Of a DNA stretch of 64,000 bases, positions 42,646 through 50,062 are shown in pieces. Each line of letters starts with the position of its first letter. Position 1 is the first letter of the stretch. Source of the DNA: Actinocatenispora comari (GTDB lineage: Bacteria; Actinomycetota; Actinomycetes; Mycobacteriales; Micromonosporaceae). Under the pieces are notes generated by a model. It worked only from the letters and a program-made list of their open reading frames with translations, ran no database searches and had not been told where the DNA came from. The position numbers were made by a program, and so were the translations under genes. The stretch spans positions 27,715 to 91,714 of the forward strand of contig NZ_BOPO01000019.1 of NCBI RefSeq assembly GCF_017312725.1, written 5' to 3'.

Positions 42646-43710
42646 TCACGCCGCGGGACGACGCGTCCGGCGCCGGCCGATGGTCAGGCCGACACCGGCC
42701 AGCAGGACGAACAGCACGGCGCCGGCGCCGAGCAGCACGAGCGTCACCTGCACCGGGTCGTACCGGGGCTCGAGCTGGTCGCCGCCGCCGGCGTAGTAGG
42801 TGTCCCGGTAGGTCGTGTCGGCGGGTGCCCGGTCGAACCGGAAGTCGTCGTGGATCCGCGCCGGCGACAGGTTCACCAGGTCGAAACGGGTGAGGAACAT
42901 CCGCCGCGACAGCATCGAGGCGAGCGGGTCGCCGACCGAACCGGGCGCCACCCAGCCCGCGTACCGCACGTCCGAGGCGGTGGGCAGCGGGCCGGTGGGG
43001 CGCATCCGGTGCTCGGCGAGCACGTACAGCCGGACGGTCTGCGGGTGGCTCGCCAGGGCGCTCAGTCGCATCGGGTAGACGAGCTCGTCGCTGGCGAAGC
43101 TGACCGACAGCGGCGGCAGGTGCCGGCCGAGCGACGTCGTACCGTCGGCCGGCCGCAGCCGGACCGCCACGTAGTCCCAGCCCTGCTTCGCGTACGGGGC
43201 GACGCCGGTGGCGAGGCGCTCCGGCAGCGTGAAGCCGTGCTTGGCCAGCCAGTCGTGCAGCGCCGAGCCGTCCGACGCCCGCAGCGTGGCCACGTCGTAC
43301 GGGCCGACCGGGACCCGCTGCAGCACGCTGACCTGCGGCGCGGGCCGCCCCGGTACCGCGCACGCACCGTGGTCGCAGCCGCCGCCGTGCGGCTGTTCGA
43401 CCTGCGGTGCGGTGAGGGTGGCGAGCTGGTTGAACAGTGCCACGTCGGCGAGCGCGAAGCTCGGCTTCGCCGGTACCGGCAGGAACCACGCGGCGGCGGT
43501 CGGGTCGCCGGTGAGGGTGAGGCTCATGGTGATCGTCTCGGTGTGCCCGTCGTAGGCGACCAGGGAGGTCTCGTCGGCGACGGTGGCTGCCGGCCCGTGC
43601 GTGAGGACCGCGCCGCAGGCACAGGCCCACGCCGGGGTGGCGATCAGCGCGAGCGACCCGAGGACGACGGCGGCGAGTGTGGCCGCGGCTCGGCGCAGGG
43701 TGCGGGTCAT
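42646..43710 (-). CDS. DUF2330 domain membrane-anchored secreted protein
   Basis: A 354-residue protein. A Sec signal peptide (MTRTLRRAAATLAAVVLGSL ... IATPAWA) is followed by the Cys-rich CACGAVLTHGP, where mature DUF2330 proteins usually begin. The middle has WFLPVPAKPSFALADV and a Cys pair GGGCDHGAC. The C-terminus is a transmembrane helix (VTLVLLGAGAVLFVLLAGVGL) followed by RRRTRR, giving an outside domain anchored in the membrane. Function unknown. ATG 43710 with GAGGAGC directly upstream; longer in-frame starts lie in the opposite-strand argA gene. Confidence 0.85.
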   Translation of the reverse strand: MTRTLRRAAATLAAVVLGSLALIATPAWACACGAVLTHGPAATVADETSLVAYDGHTETITMSLTLTGDPTAAAWFLPVPAKPSFALADVALFNQLATLTAPQVEQPHGGGCDHGACAVPGRPAPQVSVLQRVPVGPYDVATLRASDGSALHDWLAKHGFTLPERLATGVAPYAKQGWDYVAVRLRPADGTTSLGRHLPPLSVSFASDELVYPMRLSALASHPQTVRLYVLAEHRMRPTGPLPTASDVRYAGWVAPGSVGDPLASMLSRRMFLTRFDLVNLSPARIHDDFRFDRAPADTTYRDTYYAGGGDQLEPRYDPVQVTLVLLGAGAVLFVLLAGVGLTIGRRRTRRPAA

Positions 43711-43785
43711 GGCGCTCCTCGGCGGACGGGTGTGTTCGGTCACGGATCGGACGCGTCGCGACCGTAACCGGTTCCCACTCGCGTG

Positions 43786-43791
43786 TATGCT
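43786..43791 (+). promoter_or_regulatory. Candidate leaderless -10 element for argA
   Basis: TATGCT ends 6 nt before the GTG at 43798. No ribosome binding site precedes that start. Confidence 0.5.
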
Positions 43792-43797
43792 GCCCAG

Positions 43798-44331
43798 GTG
43801 GATGAACATGCAACTCAATGCATAGAGATTCCAACGCTGACCGTACGTCGGGCCCGGACGGCCGACGTGCGGGCGATCGGTGCGCTGATCGACCGGTACG
43901 CGCCGGAGCGCCGGCTGCTCACCAAGCCCGCCGTCACCCTGTACGAGTCCATCCAGGAGTTCCGGATCGCCGAACTCGGCGACCGGGTCGTCGGCTGCGG
44001 CGCCGTGCACGTGTTCTGGGAGGACCTGGCCGAGATCCGCACCGTGGCGGTCGACCCGGCGCAGCGCGGCCACGGCGTCGGCCACCGGCTCGTCGCCGAG
44101 CTGTTGGAGGTGGCCCGCGACCTCGGGGTGACCCGGGTCTTCGTGCTCACCTTCGAGGTCGACTTCTTCGCCCGGCACGGCTTCGAGGTGATCGACTCGG
44201 ACTCCGCCGTCGACACCGGCGTGCGCCGGGAGCTGTTGCGCTCGGCCGACGAGGGGGTCGCGGAGTTCCTGGAGCTGGAACGCGTCAAGCCCAACACCCT
44301 CGGCAACACCCGCATGCTCCGCCACCTCTAG
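43798..44331 (+). CDS. argA: Amino-acid N-acetyltransferase (N-acetylglutamate synthase)
   Basis: A short GNAT-type N-acetylglutamate synthase that starts arginine synthesis by acetylating glutamate. The 177-residue product resembles the stand-alone actinobacterial enzymes: VRRARTADVRAIGALIDRYAPERRLL, YESIQEFRIAELGDRVVGCGAVHVFWEDLAEIRTVAVDP, the acetyl-CoA loop AQRGHGVGHRLVAELL, and the C-terminal FFARHGFEVID. The rest of the arginine operon is not in the window. GTG 43798 sits 6 nt behind a TATGCT hexamer; an upstream GTG (43783) overlaps that hexamer. Confidence 0.88.
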   Translation: MDEHATQCIEIPTLTVRRARTADVRAIGALIDRYAPERRLLTKPAVTLYESIQEFRIAELGDRVVGCGAVHVFWEDLAEIRTVAVDPAQRGHGVGHRLVAELLEVARDLGVTRVFVLTFEVDFFARHGFEVIDSDSAVDTGVRRELLRSADEGVAEFLELERVKPNTLGNTRMLRHL

Positions 44332-44340
44332 CTCGGCGCC

Positions 44341-44427
44341 TCAGCGCCCCCGGTACGCGTGGCAGCAGCCGAGGACGAACGCCAGCACGAGGGTGAACAG
44401 CCAACCCAGCGCGATGCGGACGCTCAC
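44341..44427 (-). CDS. 28-residue single-span membrane peptide
   Basis: A very short gene whose GTG (44425-44427) overlaps the TGA of the upstream gene (GTGA). The peptide has one hydrophobic segment (IALGWLFTLVLAFVLG) followed by CCHAYRGR. It is typical of small bacterial membrane proteins in shape and is positioned for translational coupling. It ends 9 nt from the convergent argA stop. No homologue is recognised. The coupling arrangement is the main support; it could still be a chance frame. Confidence 0.5.
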   Translation of the reverse strand: MSVRIALGWLFTLVLAFVLGCCHAYRGR

Positions 44428-44666
44428 GCCGTCCGCCGCACCAGCAGCCCGGACAGCCGGACGAAGTAGGTGCGCACCCGCGCGTCGGCGCTGCCGACCT
44501 GGTCGAGCGGAACGACCCGCAGGTACATGGTTCCCTCGGTGAGGGTGTCCACGGTGGACACGACCAGCGCCCACCACGACCCGACGCCGGGCACCCCGGC
44601 GGCCGGGCAGATGAAGCACTCGTCGCCCGCGCGGGGCCTAGCGTCCTTGATCGGAGTATGGCTCAT
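44424..44666 (-). CDS. Hypothetical 80-residue protein
   Basis: A small soluble protein with DECFICPA (CxxC) near residue 17, aromatic GVGSWWALVVSTVDTL and a C-terminal RTYFVRLSGLLVRR. No known domain. ATG 44666 is behind AAGGGAGC, a good ribosome binding site. It is divergent from the short GntR gene (146 nt between starts) and coupled to the 28-residue membrane peptide. The pair regulator/small protein suggests local control by the GntR protein. Confidence 0.65.
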   Translation of the reverse strand: MSHTPIKDARPRAGDECFICPAAGVPGVGSWWALVVSTVDTLTEGTMYLRVVPLDQVGSADARVRTYFVRLSGLLVRRTA

Positions 44667-44757
44667 GGCGCTCCCTTGCTTGGCATCGCGGTTTCAAACG
44701 GCTTGTCTGTGACGGCGAGATCACTTTAGACCAACTGCGCTAGGTCGCGCTATAGCG

Positions 44758-44767
44758 GGCCAGTCCG
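44758..44767. promoter_or_regulatory. 10-bp palindrome CGCTATAGCG
   Basis: A perfect palindrome in the divergent gap between the 80-residue gene and the GntR gene, preceded by the related half-site GCGCTAGG (44748-44755). A candidate operator for the GntR regulator. Confidence 0.35.
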
Positions 44768-44799
44768 CGAACTGGCGAGGAGGAGCGGGACAGCGCACG

Positions 44800-44805
44800 T
44801 AGCTT
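44800..44805 (+). promoter_or_regulatory. Candidate leaderless -10 element for GntR
   Basis: TAGCTT ends 6 nt before the ATG at 44812, with no ribosome binding site. Confidence 0.5.
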
Positions 44806-44811
44806 CGACTC

Positions 44812-45069
44812 ATGCCGCGCTGGGACACGATTACTCGAGGGGCGCCCTCGCCCGTCTACCGGCAGCTCGCCCGCGTCCTGGCGGACGCCATCGAGGCCGG
44901 GGAGTACGCGCCGACGCAGAAGCTGCCCAGCGAATCGGACATTCAGCAACTCACAGGGATCGCGCCGATGACTACCCGAAAGGCGTTCCGGTTGCTCGCC
45001 GAACAGGGCAAGGTCCGGACCATCCCGGCGCGCGGGACGTTCGTCGAGCCGGTCGGAGACCTGGACTGA
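44812..45069 (+). CDS. Short GntR-type winged-helix regulator
   Basis: Only 85 residues, consisting of the GntR winged helix alone: VYRQLARVLADAIEAGEYAPTQKLPSE, DIQQLTGIAPMTTRKAFRLLAEQGKV, RTIPARGTFVEP. Full GntR proteins are ~240 residues with an effector domain; none is present here, and no frame downstream continues it. Single-domain GntR proteins occur in actinobacteria, often beside small unknown genes. Leaderless-type start at 44812. The stop codon lies in a 14-bp tandem repeat. Confidence 0.85.
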   Translation: MPRWDTITRGAPSPVYRQLARVLADAIEAGEYAPTQKLPSESDIQQLTGIAPMTTRKAFRLLAEQGKVRTIPARGTFVEPVGDLD

Positions 45070-45118
45070 ACATCCCGGACTGAGCATCCCGGACTGAACA
45101 CCCTGGACTGACCAGCCG
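45063..45118. repeat. 14-bp tandem repeat, four copies
   Basis: Four units starting ggactga at 45063, 45077, 45091 and 45105. The first contains the GntR stop codon. The last is diverged. Confidence 0.8.
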
Positions 45119-45175
45119 GTCCGAATTCTCGCGGTCTCTCGGGTCCGCGCGGCAGCGGGATCGGAGAAGTCGATC

Positions 45176-45181
45176 TAGGCT
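45176..45181 (+). promoter_or_regulatory. Candidate -10 element for the glutamine-synthetase-like operon
   Basis: TAGGCT, giving a transcription start near 45188 and a ~44-nt leader with the ribosome binding site GGAGGAG. No clear -35 box is seen. Confidence 0.35.
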
Positions 45182-45231
45182 CGACCCGCCACGGTGCATG
45201 GCCCGGCCGGACACGCGCGGAGGAGACGTCT

Positions 45232-46611
45232 ATGGAGAGCGGGACGCCGATTCGGCGGGAGCCGGCGTTGGGGATCGACGAGCTGCGGCGGCGGGTGGCC
45301 GGGGAGAGCGTCGACACCGTCGTGCTCGCCGCCTGCGACCTGCAGGGGCGGCTGGTGGGCAAGCGGTTCGACGCGAACTTCTTCCTCGCCGAGGTGGTCG
45401 AGCACGGTACCGAGGCGTGCGACTACCTGCTCGCGGTCGACGTCGAGATGAACACCGTGGACGGGTACGCGACGTCGAGCTGGGACACCGGGTACGGCGA
45501 CCTGGTGCTCACGCCGGATCTCGCCACGCTGCGGTCACTGCCGTGGCGGGACGGCAGCGCGCTGCTGCTGGCCGATGTGTCCACAGTGGACGGAAAGCCG
45601 ATCGCGGTGGCGCCGCGGCAGGTGCTGCGCGACCAGCTGGCCGCGCTCGCCGGGCACGGGCTGCACCCGTACGTCGGGACCGAGCTGGAGTTCTGCGTCT
45701 ACGACGACTCGTACGAGGATGCCTGGCGTCGGGGTTACCGCGACCTGACGCCGGCCAACCAGTACAACGCCGACTACTCGATCCTCGCCACCGGTCGGAT
45801 CGAGCCGCTGCTGCGCGAGATCCGGCGCGGGATGGCCGGCGCCGGGATGACGGTGGAGTCCGCCAAGGGAGAGTGCAACCTCGGCCAGCACGAGATCGCG
45901 TTCCGCTACGCCGACGCGCTGACCACCTGCGACAACCACACGATCTACAAGACCGGGGCGAAGGAGATCGCCGCCGCACAGGGCCGGTCGCTGACCTTCA
46001 TGGCCAAGCCGAACGCGCGCGAGGGCAACTCCTGCCACGTGCACTGCTCGCTGCGCGACGACGCCGGCGCACCCGCGCTGGCCGGCGACGGCGAGTACGG
46101 CTTCGGCGCCACCATGCGGCAGTTCCTCGCCGGGCAGCTGCGCTGTCTGCCGGAGCTGACCCTGCTGTACGCGCCGAACGTCAACTCCTACAAGCGGTTC
46201 CGGGACGGCTCGTTCGCGCCGACGGCGGTGCGCTGGGGGCTGGACAACCGTACCTGCGCGCTGCGGGTGGTCGGGCACGGCGACTCGCTGCGGGTGGAGA
46301 ACCGGGTGCCCGGCGGCGACGTCAACCCCTACCTCGCGGTCGCGGCGATCACCGCCGCCGGCCGGTACGGGATCGAGCACGAGCTGGCGTTGGAACCGCC
46401 GTGCGCGGGAAACGCGTACCGGCAGGACGGGGCGCGGGTGCCGGCGACGCTGCGCGAGGCGGTCGCGCGGTGGCGGGACAGTGCGGTGGCGCACGAGCTG
46501 TTCGGCGCCGACGTGGTCGAGCACTACGCGCACTGCGCCGAGGTCGAACTGGCCGCGTTCGACGCCGCGGTCACCGACTGGGAGCTGTACCGCGGGTTCG
46601 AGCGGATGTGA
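45232..46611 (+). CDS. Glutamine-synthetase-family gamma-glutamyl ligase
   Basis: A 459-residue GS-fold enzyme. The beta-Grasp N-terminus has DTVVLAACDLQGRLVGKRF, and the catalytic part has GTELEFCVYD (metal Glu), QHEIAFRYADAL, the ATP loop FMAKPNAREGNSCHVHCSL and NRTCALRVVGHGDSLRVENR, ending in GGDVNPYLAVAA. It differs from biosynthetic GlnA in missing the Tyr adenylylation loop. Such paralogues (GlnA3/GlnA4 in Streptomyces, PuuA elsewhere) attach glutamate to polyamines or ethanolamine. The following aldehyde dehydrogenase and SDR fit an amine catabolism route. ATG 45232 with GGAGGAG 7-13 nt upstream. Confidence 0.88.
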   Translation: MESGTPIRREPALGIDELRRRVAGESVDTVVLAACDLQGRLVGKRFDANFFLAEVVEHGTEACDYLLAVDVEMNTVDGYATSSWDTGYGDLVLTPDLATLRSLPWRDGSALLLADVSTVDGKPIAVAPRQVLRDQLAALAGHGLHPYVGTELEFCVYDDSYEDAWRRGYRDLTPANQYNADYSILATGRIEPLLREIRRGMAGAGMTVESAKGECNLGQHEIAFRYADALTTCDNHTIYKTGAKEIAAAQGRSLTFMAKPNAREGNSCHVHCSLRDDAGAPALAGDGEYGFGATMRQFLAGQLRCLPELTLLYAPNVNSYKRFRDGSFAPTAVRWGLDNRTCALRVVGHGDSLRVENRVPGGDVNPYLAVAAITAAGRYGIEHELALEPPCAGNAYRQDGARVPATLREAVARWRDSAVAHELFGADVVEHYAHCAEVELAAFDAAVTDWELYRGFERM

Positions 46612-46630
46612 CCCGGCGACGGCGCCGGGT
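46611..46630 (+). terminator. Hairpin between the GS-like gene and the aldehyde dehydrogenase
   Basis: ACCCGGCG (46611-46618) pairs with CGCCGGGT (46623-46630) around acgg. The first base is the last base of the GS stop codon. It may be a partial terminator or mRNA processing site within the operon. Confidence 0.5.
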
Positions 46631-46747
46631 CCCGGCGGCGCCGGCTGGGCCCGGCCCGGTGGGGGACCGGCCGGGAACGCGGTGGATGATCCGGCGGGAG
46701 GACGGCAGTCGGTCGTCCGGCCGCGAGCGAACGTACCGGGGAGTGCG

Positions 46748-48097
46748 ATGGAACTGGTGAACCCGGCGACCGGGGAGCCGATCGGGGACGTGCCGCTGGC
46801 GTCGGTGGAGGAGGCGGACGCCGCCATCGAACGGGCCGCGACCGCGTTCGAGACGTGGCGTGACGTCGCGCCGGCCGACCGGGGCCGGCTGCTGCGCGCG
46901 TTCGCCGCGCGCATCGAGGCGCACGCCGACGAACTGGCCGCGCTGGAGGTGCGCAACTCCGGCCACCCGATCGGCAACGCGCGCTGGGAGGCGGGCAACG
47001 CGGCGGCGGTGGTCGACTACTACTCGGCGGCGCCGGAACGGCTGTGCGGCCGGCAGATCCCGGTCGCCGGCGGCGTGGACGTCACGTTCCACGAACCGCT
47101 CGGCGTGGTCGGCATCATCGTGCCGTGGAACTTCCCGATGCCGATCGCGTCCTGGGGCTTCGCGCCGGCGCTCGCCGCCGGCAACACGGTGGTGCTCAAG
47201 CCGGCCGAGCTGACCCCGCTGACCGCGCTGCGGCTGGGGGAGCTGGCGCGCGACGCCGGCCTGCCGGAGCACGTGTTCACCGTCCTGCCCGGCGCTGGTC
47301 CGGTGGTCGGGCAGCGGTTCGTGACCCACCCGGCGGTACGCAAGGTGTGCTTCACCGGTTCGACCACGGTGGGCCGGCAGATCATGGCCGGCTGCGCCGA
47401 GCAGGTGAAGCGGGTGACGCTGGAGCTCGGCGGCAAGTCCGCGAACATCGTCTTCGCGGACGCCGACGTGGCGGCGGCCGCGGCGGCGGCGCCGATGTCG
47501 TTCTGCGACAACACCGGCCAGGACTGCTGCGCCCGCACCCGGATCCTGGTGCAGCGCGGCGCGTACGAGCCGTTCCTCGCCGCGCTGGCCGACGCGCTCG
47601 CCGCGGTCCGGGTCGGTGACCCGGGCGCGCCGGACACCCAGGTGGGGCCGCTGATCTCGGCGGCACACCGGGACCGGGTACGGTCCTATGTGGACGGTGC
47701 GGAGGTGCTGCTGCGCGGCGCCGCGCCGGAGGGCCCCGGCTTCTGGTACCCGCCGACCGTGCTCGCCGGTGGCGCCGGCACCGACCGGGCCTGGCGCGAG
47801 GAGATCTTCGGGCCGGTGGCGTCGGTCCTGCCGTTCGACACCGAGGCCGATGCGATCCGGCTGGCCAACGACACCGCGTACGGGCTGTCCGGGTCGATCT
47901 GGACCCGCGACCTCGGCCGGGCGCTGCGGGTCAGCCGCGGGGTCCGAGCCGGCAACCTGTCGGTCAACTCGCACTCCTCGGTGCGCTACTCGACCCCGTT
48001 CGGCGGGTTCGGCTCCTCCGGCCTGGGCCGCGAACTCGGCCCGGACGCGCTCGCCGGCTTCACCGAGACCAAGAACGTCTTCCTCGCCGAGCGCTGA
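46748..48097 (+). CDS. Aldehyde dehydrogenase (NAD(P)-dependent)
   Basis: A 449-residue ALDH superfamily enzyme. Motifs: IVPWNFPMPIASW, AAGNTVVLKPAELTPLTAL, FTGSTTVGRQIM, the general base Glu in VTLELGGKSANIV, and the nucleophile Cys in CDNTGQDCCARTR. EIFGPVASVLPFD and FGGFGSSGLGRELG follow. A little shorter than the usual ~480-490. In context it probably oxidises the aldehyde formed from gamma-glutamylated or free amines. ATG 46748, ~136 nt after the GS-like gene, with GGGGAG close upstream. Confidence 0.93.
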   Translation: MELVNPATGEPIGDVPLASVEEADAAIERAATAFETWRDVAPADRGRLLRAFAARIEAHADELAALEVRNSGHPIGNARWEAGNAAAVVDYYSAAPERLCGRQIPVAGGVDVTFHEPLGVVGIIVPWNFPMPIASWGFAPALAAGNTVVLKPAELTPLTALRLGELARDAGLPEHVFTVLPGAGPVVGQRFVTHPAVRKVCFTGSTTVGRQIMAGCAEQVKRVTLELGGKSANIVFADADVAAAAAAAPMSFCDNTGQDCCARTRILVQRGAYEPFLAALADALAAVRVGDPGAPDTQVGPLISAAHRDRVRSYVDGAEVLLRGAAPEGPGFWYPPTVLAGGAGTDRAWREEIFGPVASVLPFDTEADAIRLANDTAYGLSGSIWTRDLGRALRVSRGVRAGNLSVNSHSSVRYSTPFGGFGSSGLGRELGPDALAGFTETKNVFLAER

Positions 48098-48133
48098 CGC
48101 CGGCGACCAGCCACCATCGGAAGGAACAGAGGG

Positions 48134-48901
48134 ATGCCCGAACGTCTGGACGGCCGGGTCGCCGTGGTCACCGGCGGCGGCAGCGGCATCGGCGCCGCCA
48201 CCGCCCGCCGGTTCGCGGCCGAGGGCGCCACCGTCGTGGTGGTCGACATCGACGACGACGCCGGCGCCGCGGTCGCCGAGCAGACCGGCGGCGAGTACCG
48301 GCACGTCGACGTCACCGACGAGACCGCGGTACGCGAGCTGTTCGGCGCGGTGGCCCGCGAGCACGGCCGCCTCGACGTGGCGTTCAACAACGCCGGCATC
48401 TCCCCGCCGGAGGACGACTCGATCCTGTCCACCGACCTGGCGGCCTGGGAGCGGGTCCAGCGCGTCAACCTCACCTCGGTCTACCTGTGCAGCAAGTACG
48501 CGATCGAGCAGATGCGCCCCGCCGGCCGCGGCTCGGTGATCAACACCGCGTCGTTCGTCGCCGTGATGGGCGCGGCGACCTCGCAGATCTCGTACACCGC
48601 GAGCAAGGGCGGCGTGCTCGCGCTGACCCGGGAGCTGGGCGTGCAGTTCGCCCGGGAGGGCATCCGGGTCAACGCGCTGTGCCCGGGACCGGTCAACACC
48701 CCGCTGCTCAAGGAACTGTTCGCCGCCGACCCGGAGCGGGCGCAGCGCCGGCTGGTGCACGTACCGATGGGGCGGTTCGCCGAACCGGAGGAGATCGCCG
48801 CGGCGGTGGCGTTCCTCGCCTCCGACGACGCGTCCTTCGTCACCGCCTCCACGTTCTTGGTCGACGGCGGCATCTCCGGCGCGTACGTGACTCCGCTGTA
48901 G
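48134..48901 (+). CDS. Short-chain dehydrogenase/reductase
   Basis: A 255-residue classical SDR. NAD(P)-binding TGGGSGIGAATARRF; Asp at the end of beta-2 (VVVVDIDDD) suggests NAD preference. NNAG motif in VAFNNAGISPP. Catalytic Ser in INTASFVAVMG and Tyr-Lys in ISYTASKGGV. It ends with FLVDGGISGAYV. 36 nt after the aldehyde dehydrogenase, GGAAGGAAC upstream; the third gene of the amine-utilisation operon. The substrate is unknown. Confidence 0.93.
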   Translation: MPERLDGRVAVVTGGGSGIGAATARRFAAEGATVVVVDIDDDAGAAVAEQTGGEYRHVDVTDETAVRELFGAVAREHGRLDVAFNNAGISPPEDDSILSTDLAAWERVQRVNLTSVYLCSKYAIEQMRPAGRGSVINTASFVAVMGAATSQISYTASKGGVLALTRELGVQFAREGIRVNALCPGPVNTPLLKELFAADPERAQRRLVHVPMGRFAEPEEIAAAVAFLASDDASFVTASTFLVDGGISGAYVTPL

Positions 48902-48937
48902 CGCCCGGCCGGCCGCCCGGCCACGAGCCCGCCGACC

Positions 48938-48963
48938 CCTGCCCGGTGCCCGCGCCGGGCAGG
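48938..48963. terminator. 9-bp hairpin between convergent genes
   Basis: CCTGCCCGG (48938-48946) pairs with CCGGGCAGG (48955-48963) around an 8-nt loop, 37 nt after the SDR stop and 49 nt before the end of the minus-strand regulator. Confidence 0.7.
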
Positions 48964-49011
48964 CGGCGCGGCTCGGTGCTCCGGCGAGCCCGCGCCGGGT
49001 GGGCGGTGCGG

Positions 49012-49737
49012 TCAGCCGGGTCGGCGTCCGTCGGCGCCGGCCGGGCGGTGCTGCCACGTCTGCATGGCGTTCCTGATGGCGTCGCCCACCACGGTCAGGA
49101 GCTCGGCGGAGACGCCGAAGCGGACGCCCGCGGGGGTCGTGGGCCCGAGAACCTCGGCTCCGCGCAGCGAGGCGGCAGCCAGCGTGTCGTTCATCCGCGC
49201 CGCGGCGAGCGTGGACCGCAGCCAGATCTCGTCGTCGACGACGTAGCGCTCGCGACGGTGCCCGGTCGGGTGCTCCCGCCGCAGGATGCCCTGACCCTCG
49301 AGGAACGCGACGGCGTGCGAGATGGACGCCGGGCTGACGCGCAGCCGCTGCACCAGCTCGGCGGCGGTGAGGGTGCCGGAGTCGGTGACGTACAGGCAGG
49401 TCAGCACCCGGGCTTCCATCCGCGGCAGACCCTGTTGCACCAGGAGCGCGGTGAAGGACTCGACGAACTCCTGCACCTCGCGCGGATCGCGCCCTGGGCT
49501 GGTGTCGGGGATCGGAGGGTGCGGCGGCGCCGGCCGTCGCCGGCGGGCGCGCCGCCGGGTGGCCTGCTGCGCGCGGTCGGCCCGGTAGCCGTCGCGCCCG
49601 CCGTTGCGGGTCACCTCGCGCAGGACGGTCGAGGCGGGCCGCCCCAGTTGCCGGCCGATCTCCGCGTAGCCGAGCCGGTCCGCCAATCCGGCGGCGATGT
49701 GCCGGCGTTCCTCGTCGGTCAGCCTGCCTCCGGGCAT
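49012..49737 (-). CDS. GbsR/MarR-type regulator with extra N-terminal HTH
   Basis: A 241-residue protein. Residues ~1-75 contain an HTH of the HTH_38/IS30-like type (LTDEERRHIAAGLADRLGYAEIGRQLGRPASTVLREVTRN). After a basic, P-rich linker, residues ~95-235 form a MarR/GbsR winged helix (MEARVLTCLYVTDSGTLTAAELVQRLRVSPASISHAVAFLEGQGILRREH). Two DNA-binding domains in one chain is unusual. ATG 49737 with GGAGAC upstream. It is divergent from the serine-hydrolase gene, with repeated TTGCAATT elements in the gap. Confidence 0.85.
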   Translation of the reverse strand: MPGGRLTDEERRHIAAGLADRLGYAEIGRQLGRPASTVLREVTRNGGRDGYRADRAQQATRRRARRRRPAPPHPPIPDTSPGRDPREVQEFVESFTALLVQQGLPRMEARVLTCLYVTDSGTLTAAELVQRLRVSPASISHAVAFLEGQGILRREHPTGHRRERYVVDDEIWLRSTLAAARMNDTLAAASLRGAEVLGPTTPAGVRFGVSAELLTVVGDAIRNAMQTWQHRPAGADGRRPG

Positions 49738-49817
49738 GGTGCCGTCTCCGCCCTGTCGAGTCGCGTGGAGTCTCGCCGCTGGTGCCAGCACGCACAGTAT
49801 GCCGCCGTCCCCGAACC

Positions 49818-49873
49818 CATTGCAATTGCAGTCCACTCGGCGCCGTGCGTTCACTGCCATAGTCATTGCAATT
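49818..49873. promoter_or_regulatory. Two CATTGCAATT elements, candidate operators
   Basis: CATTGCAATT occurs at 49818-49827 and 49864-49873. The first extends to the perfect palindrome TGCAATTGCA (49821-49830). They lie between the GbsR/MarR gene and the hydrolase promoter, 46 bp apart. Confidence 0.5.
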
Positions 49874-49920
49874 CAGCTCGATTTCGAGGCTGGAACTGCA
49901 TCTATGGGATCGCTGCTTCG

Positions 49921-49949
49921 TTGACGAATGAGTAAACGCACTGTAGCGT
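49921..49949 (+). promoter_or_regulatory. Housekeeping-type promoter for the serine hydrolase
   Basis: -35 TTGACG (49921-49926), 17-bp spacer, -10 TAGCGT (49944-49949). The transcription start would be near 49956, giving a ~107-nt leader. Confidence 0.7.
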
Positions 49950-49957
49950 CCTGTCCG

Positions 49958-49973
49958 TTCAGAAATTCCTGAA
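49958..49973 (+). promoter_or_regulatory. Inverted repeat TTCAG-n6-CTGAA at the transcription start
   Basis: Perfect 5-bp arms directly after the predicted start site of the hydrolase promoter, an ideal place for a repressor to block initiation. Confidence 0.45.
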
Positions 49974-50062
49974 GGTCGATGGCGCGCTGTCGGCAGCGAG
50001 CGACCGCCGTGCGCCCGCGGCCCCGACGGCCGCTTCCGGGCACCGGAGACAGGAGATCCACG

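Larger units (their letters stand above)
49738..50062. other. 325-bp divergent regulatory region
   Basis: Markedly lower in GC than its surroundings. It holds two CATTGCAATT sites (49818 and 49864), a near-perfect promoter (49921-49949) and an inverted repeat just downstream of its start site (49958-49973). The ribosome binding site AGGAGA of the hydrolase is at 50051. Confidence 0.7.

Noticed and set aside
44812..45069. Truncated full-length GntR regulator (pseudogene)
   Set aside because: The single-domain form ends cleanly before a repeat, and no frame downstream resembles an effector domain, so it was called an intact short protein.
45579..45591. Palindrome GTCCACAGTGGAC, DnaA-box-like
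   Set aside because: Lies inside the GS-like coding sequence and is explained by the codons for Val-Ser-Thr-Val-Asp; not treated as an operator.
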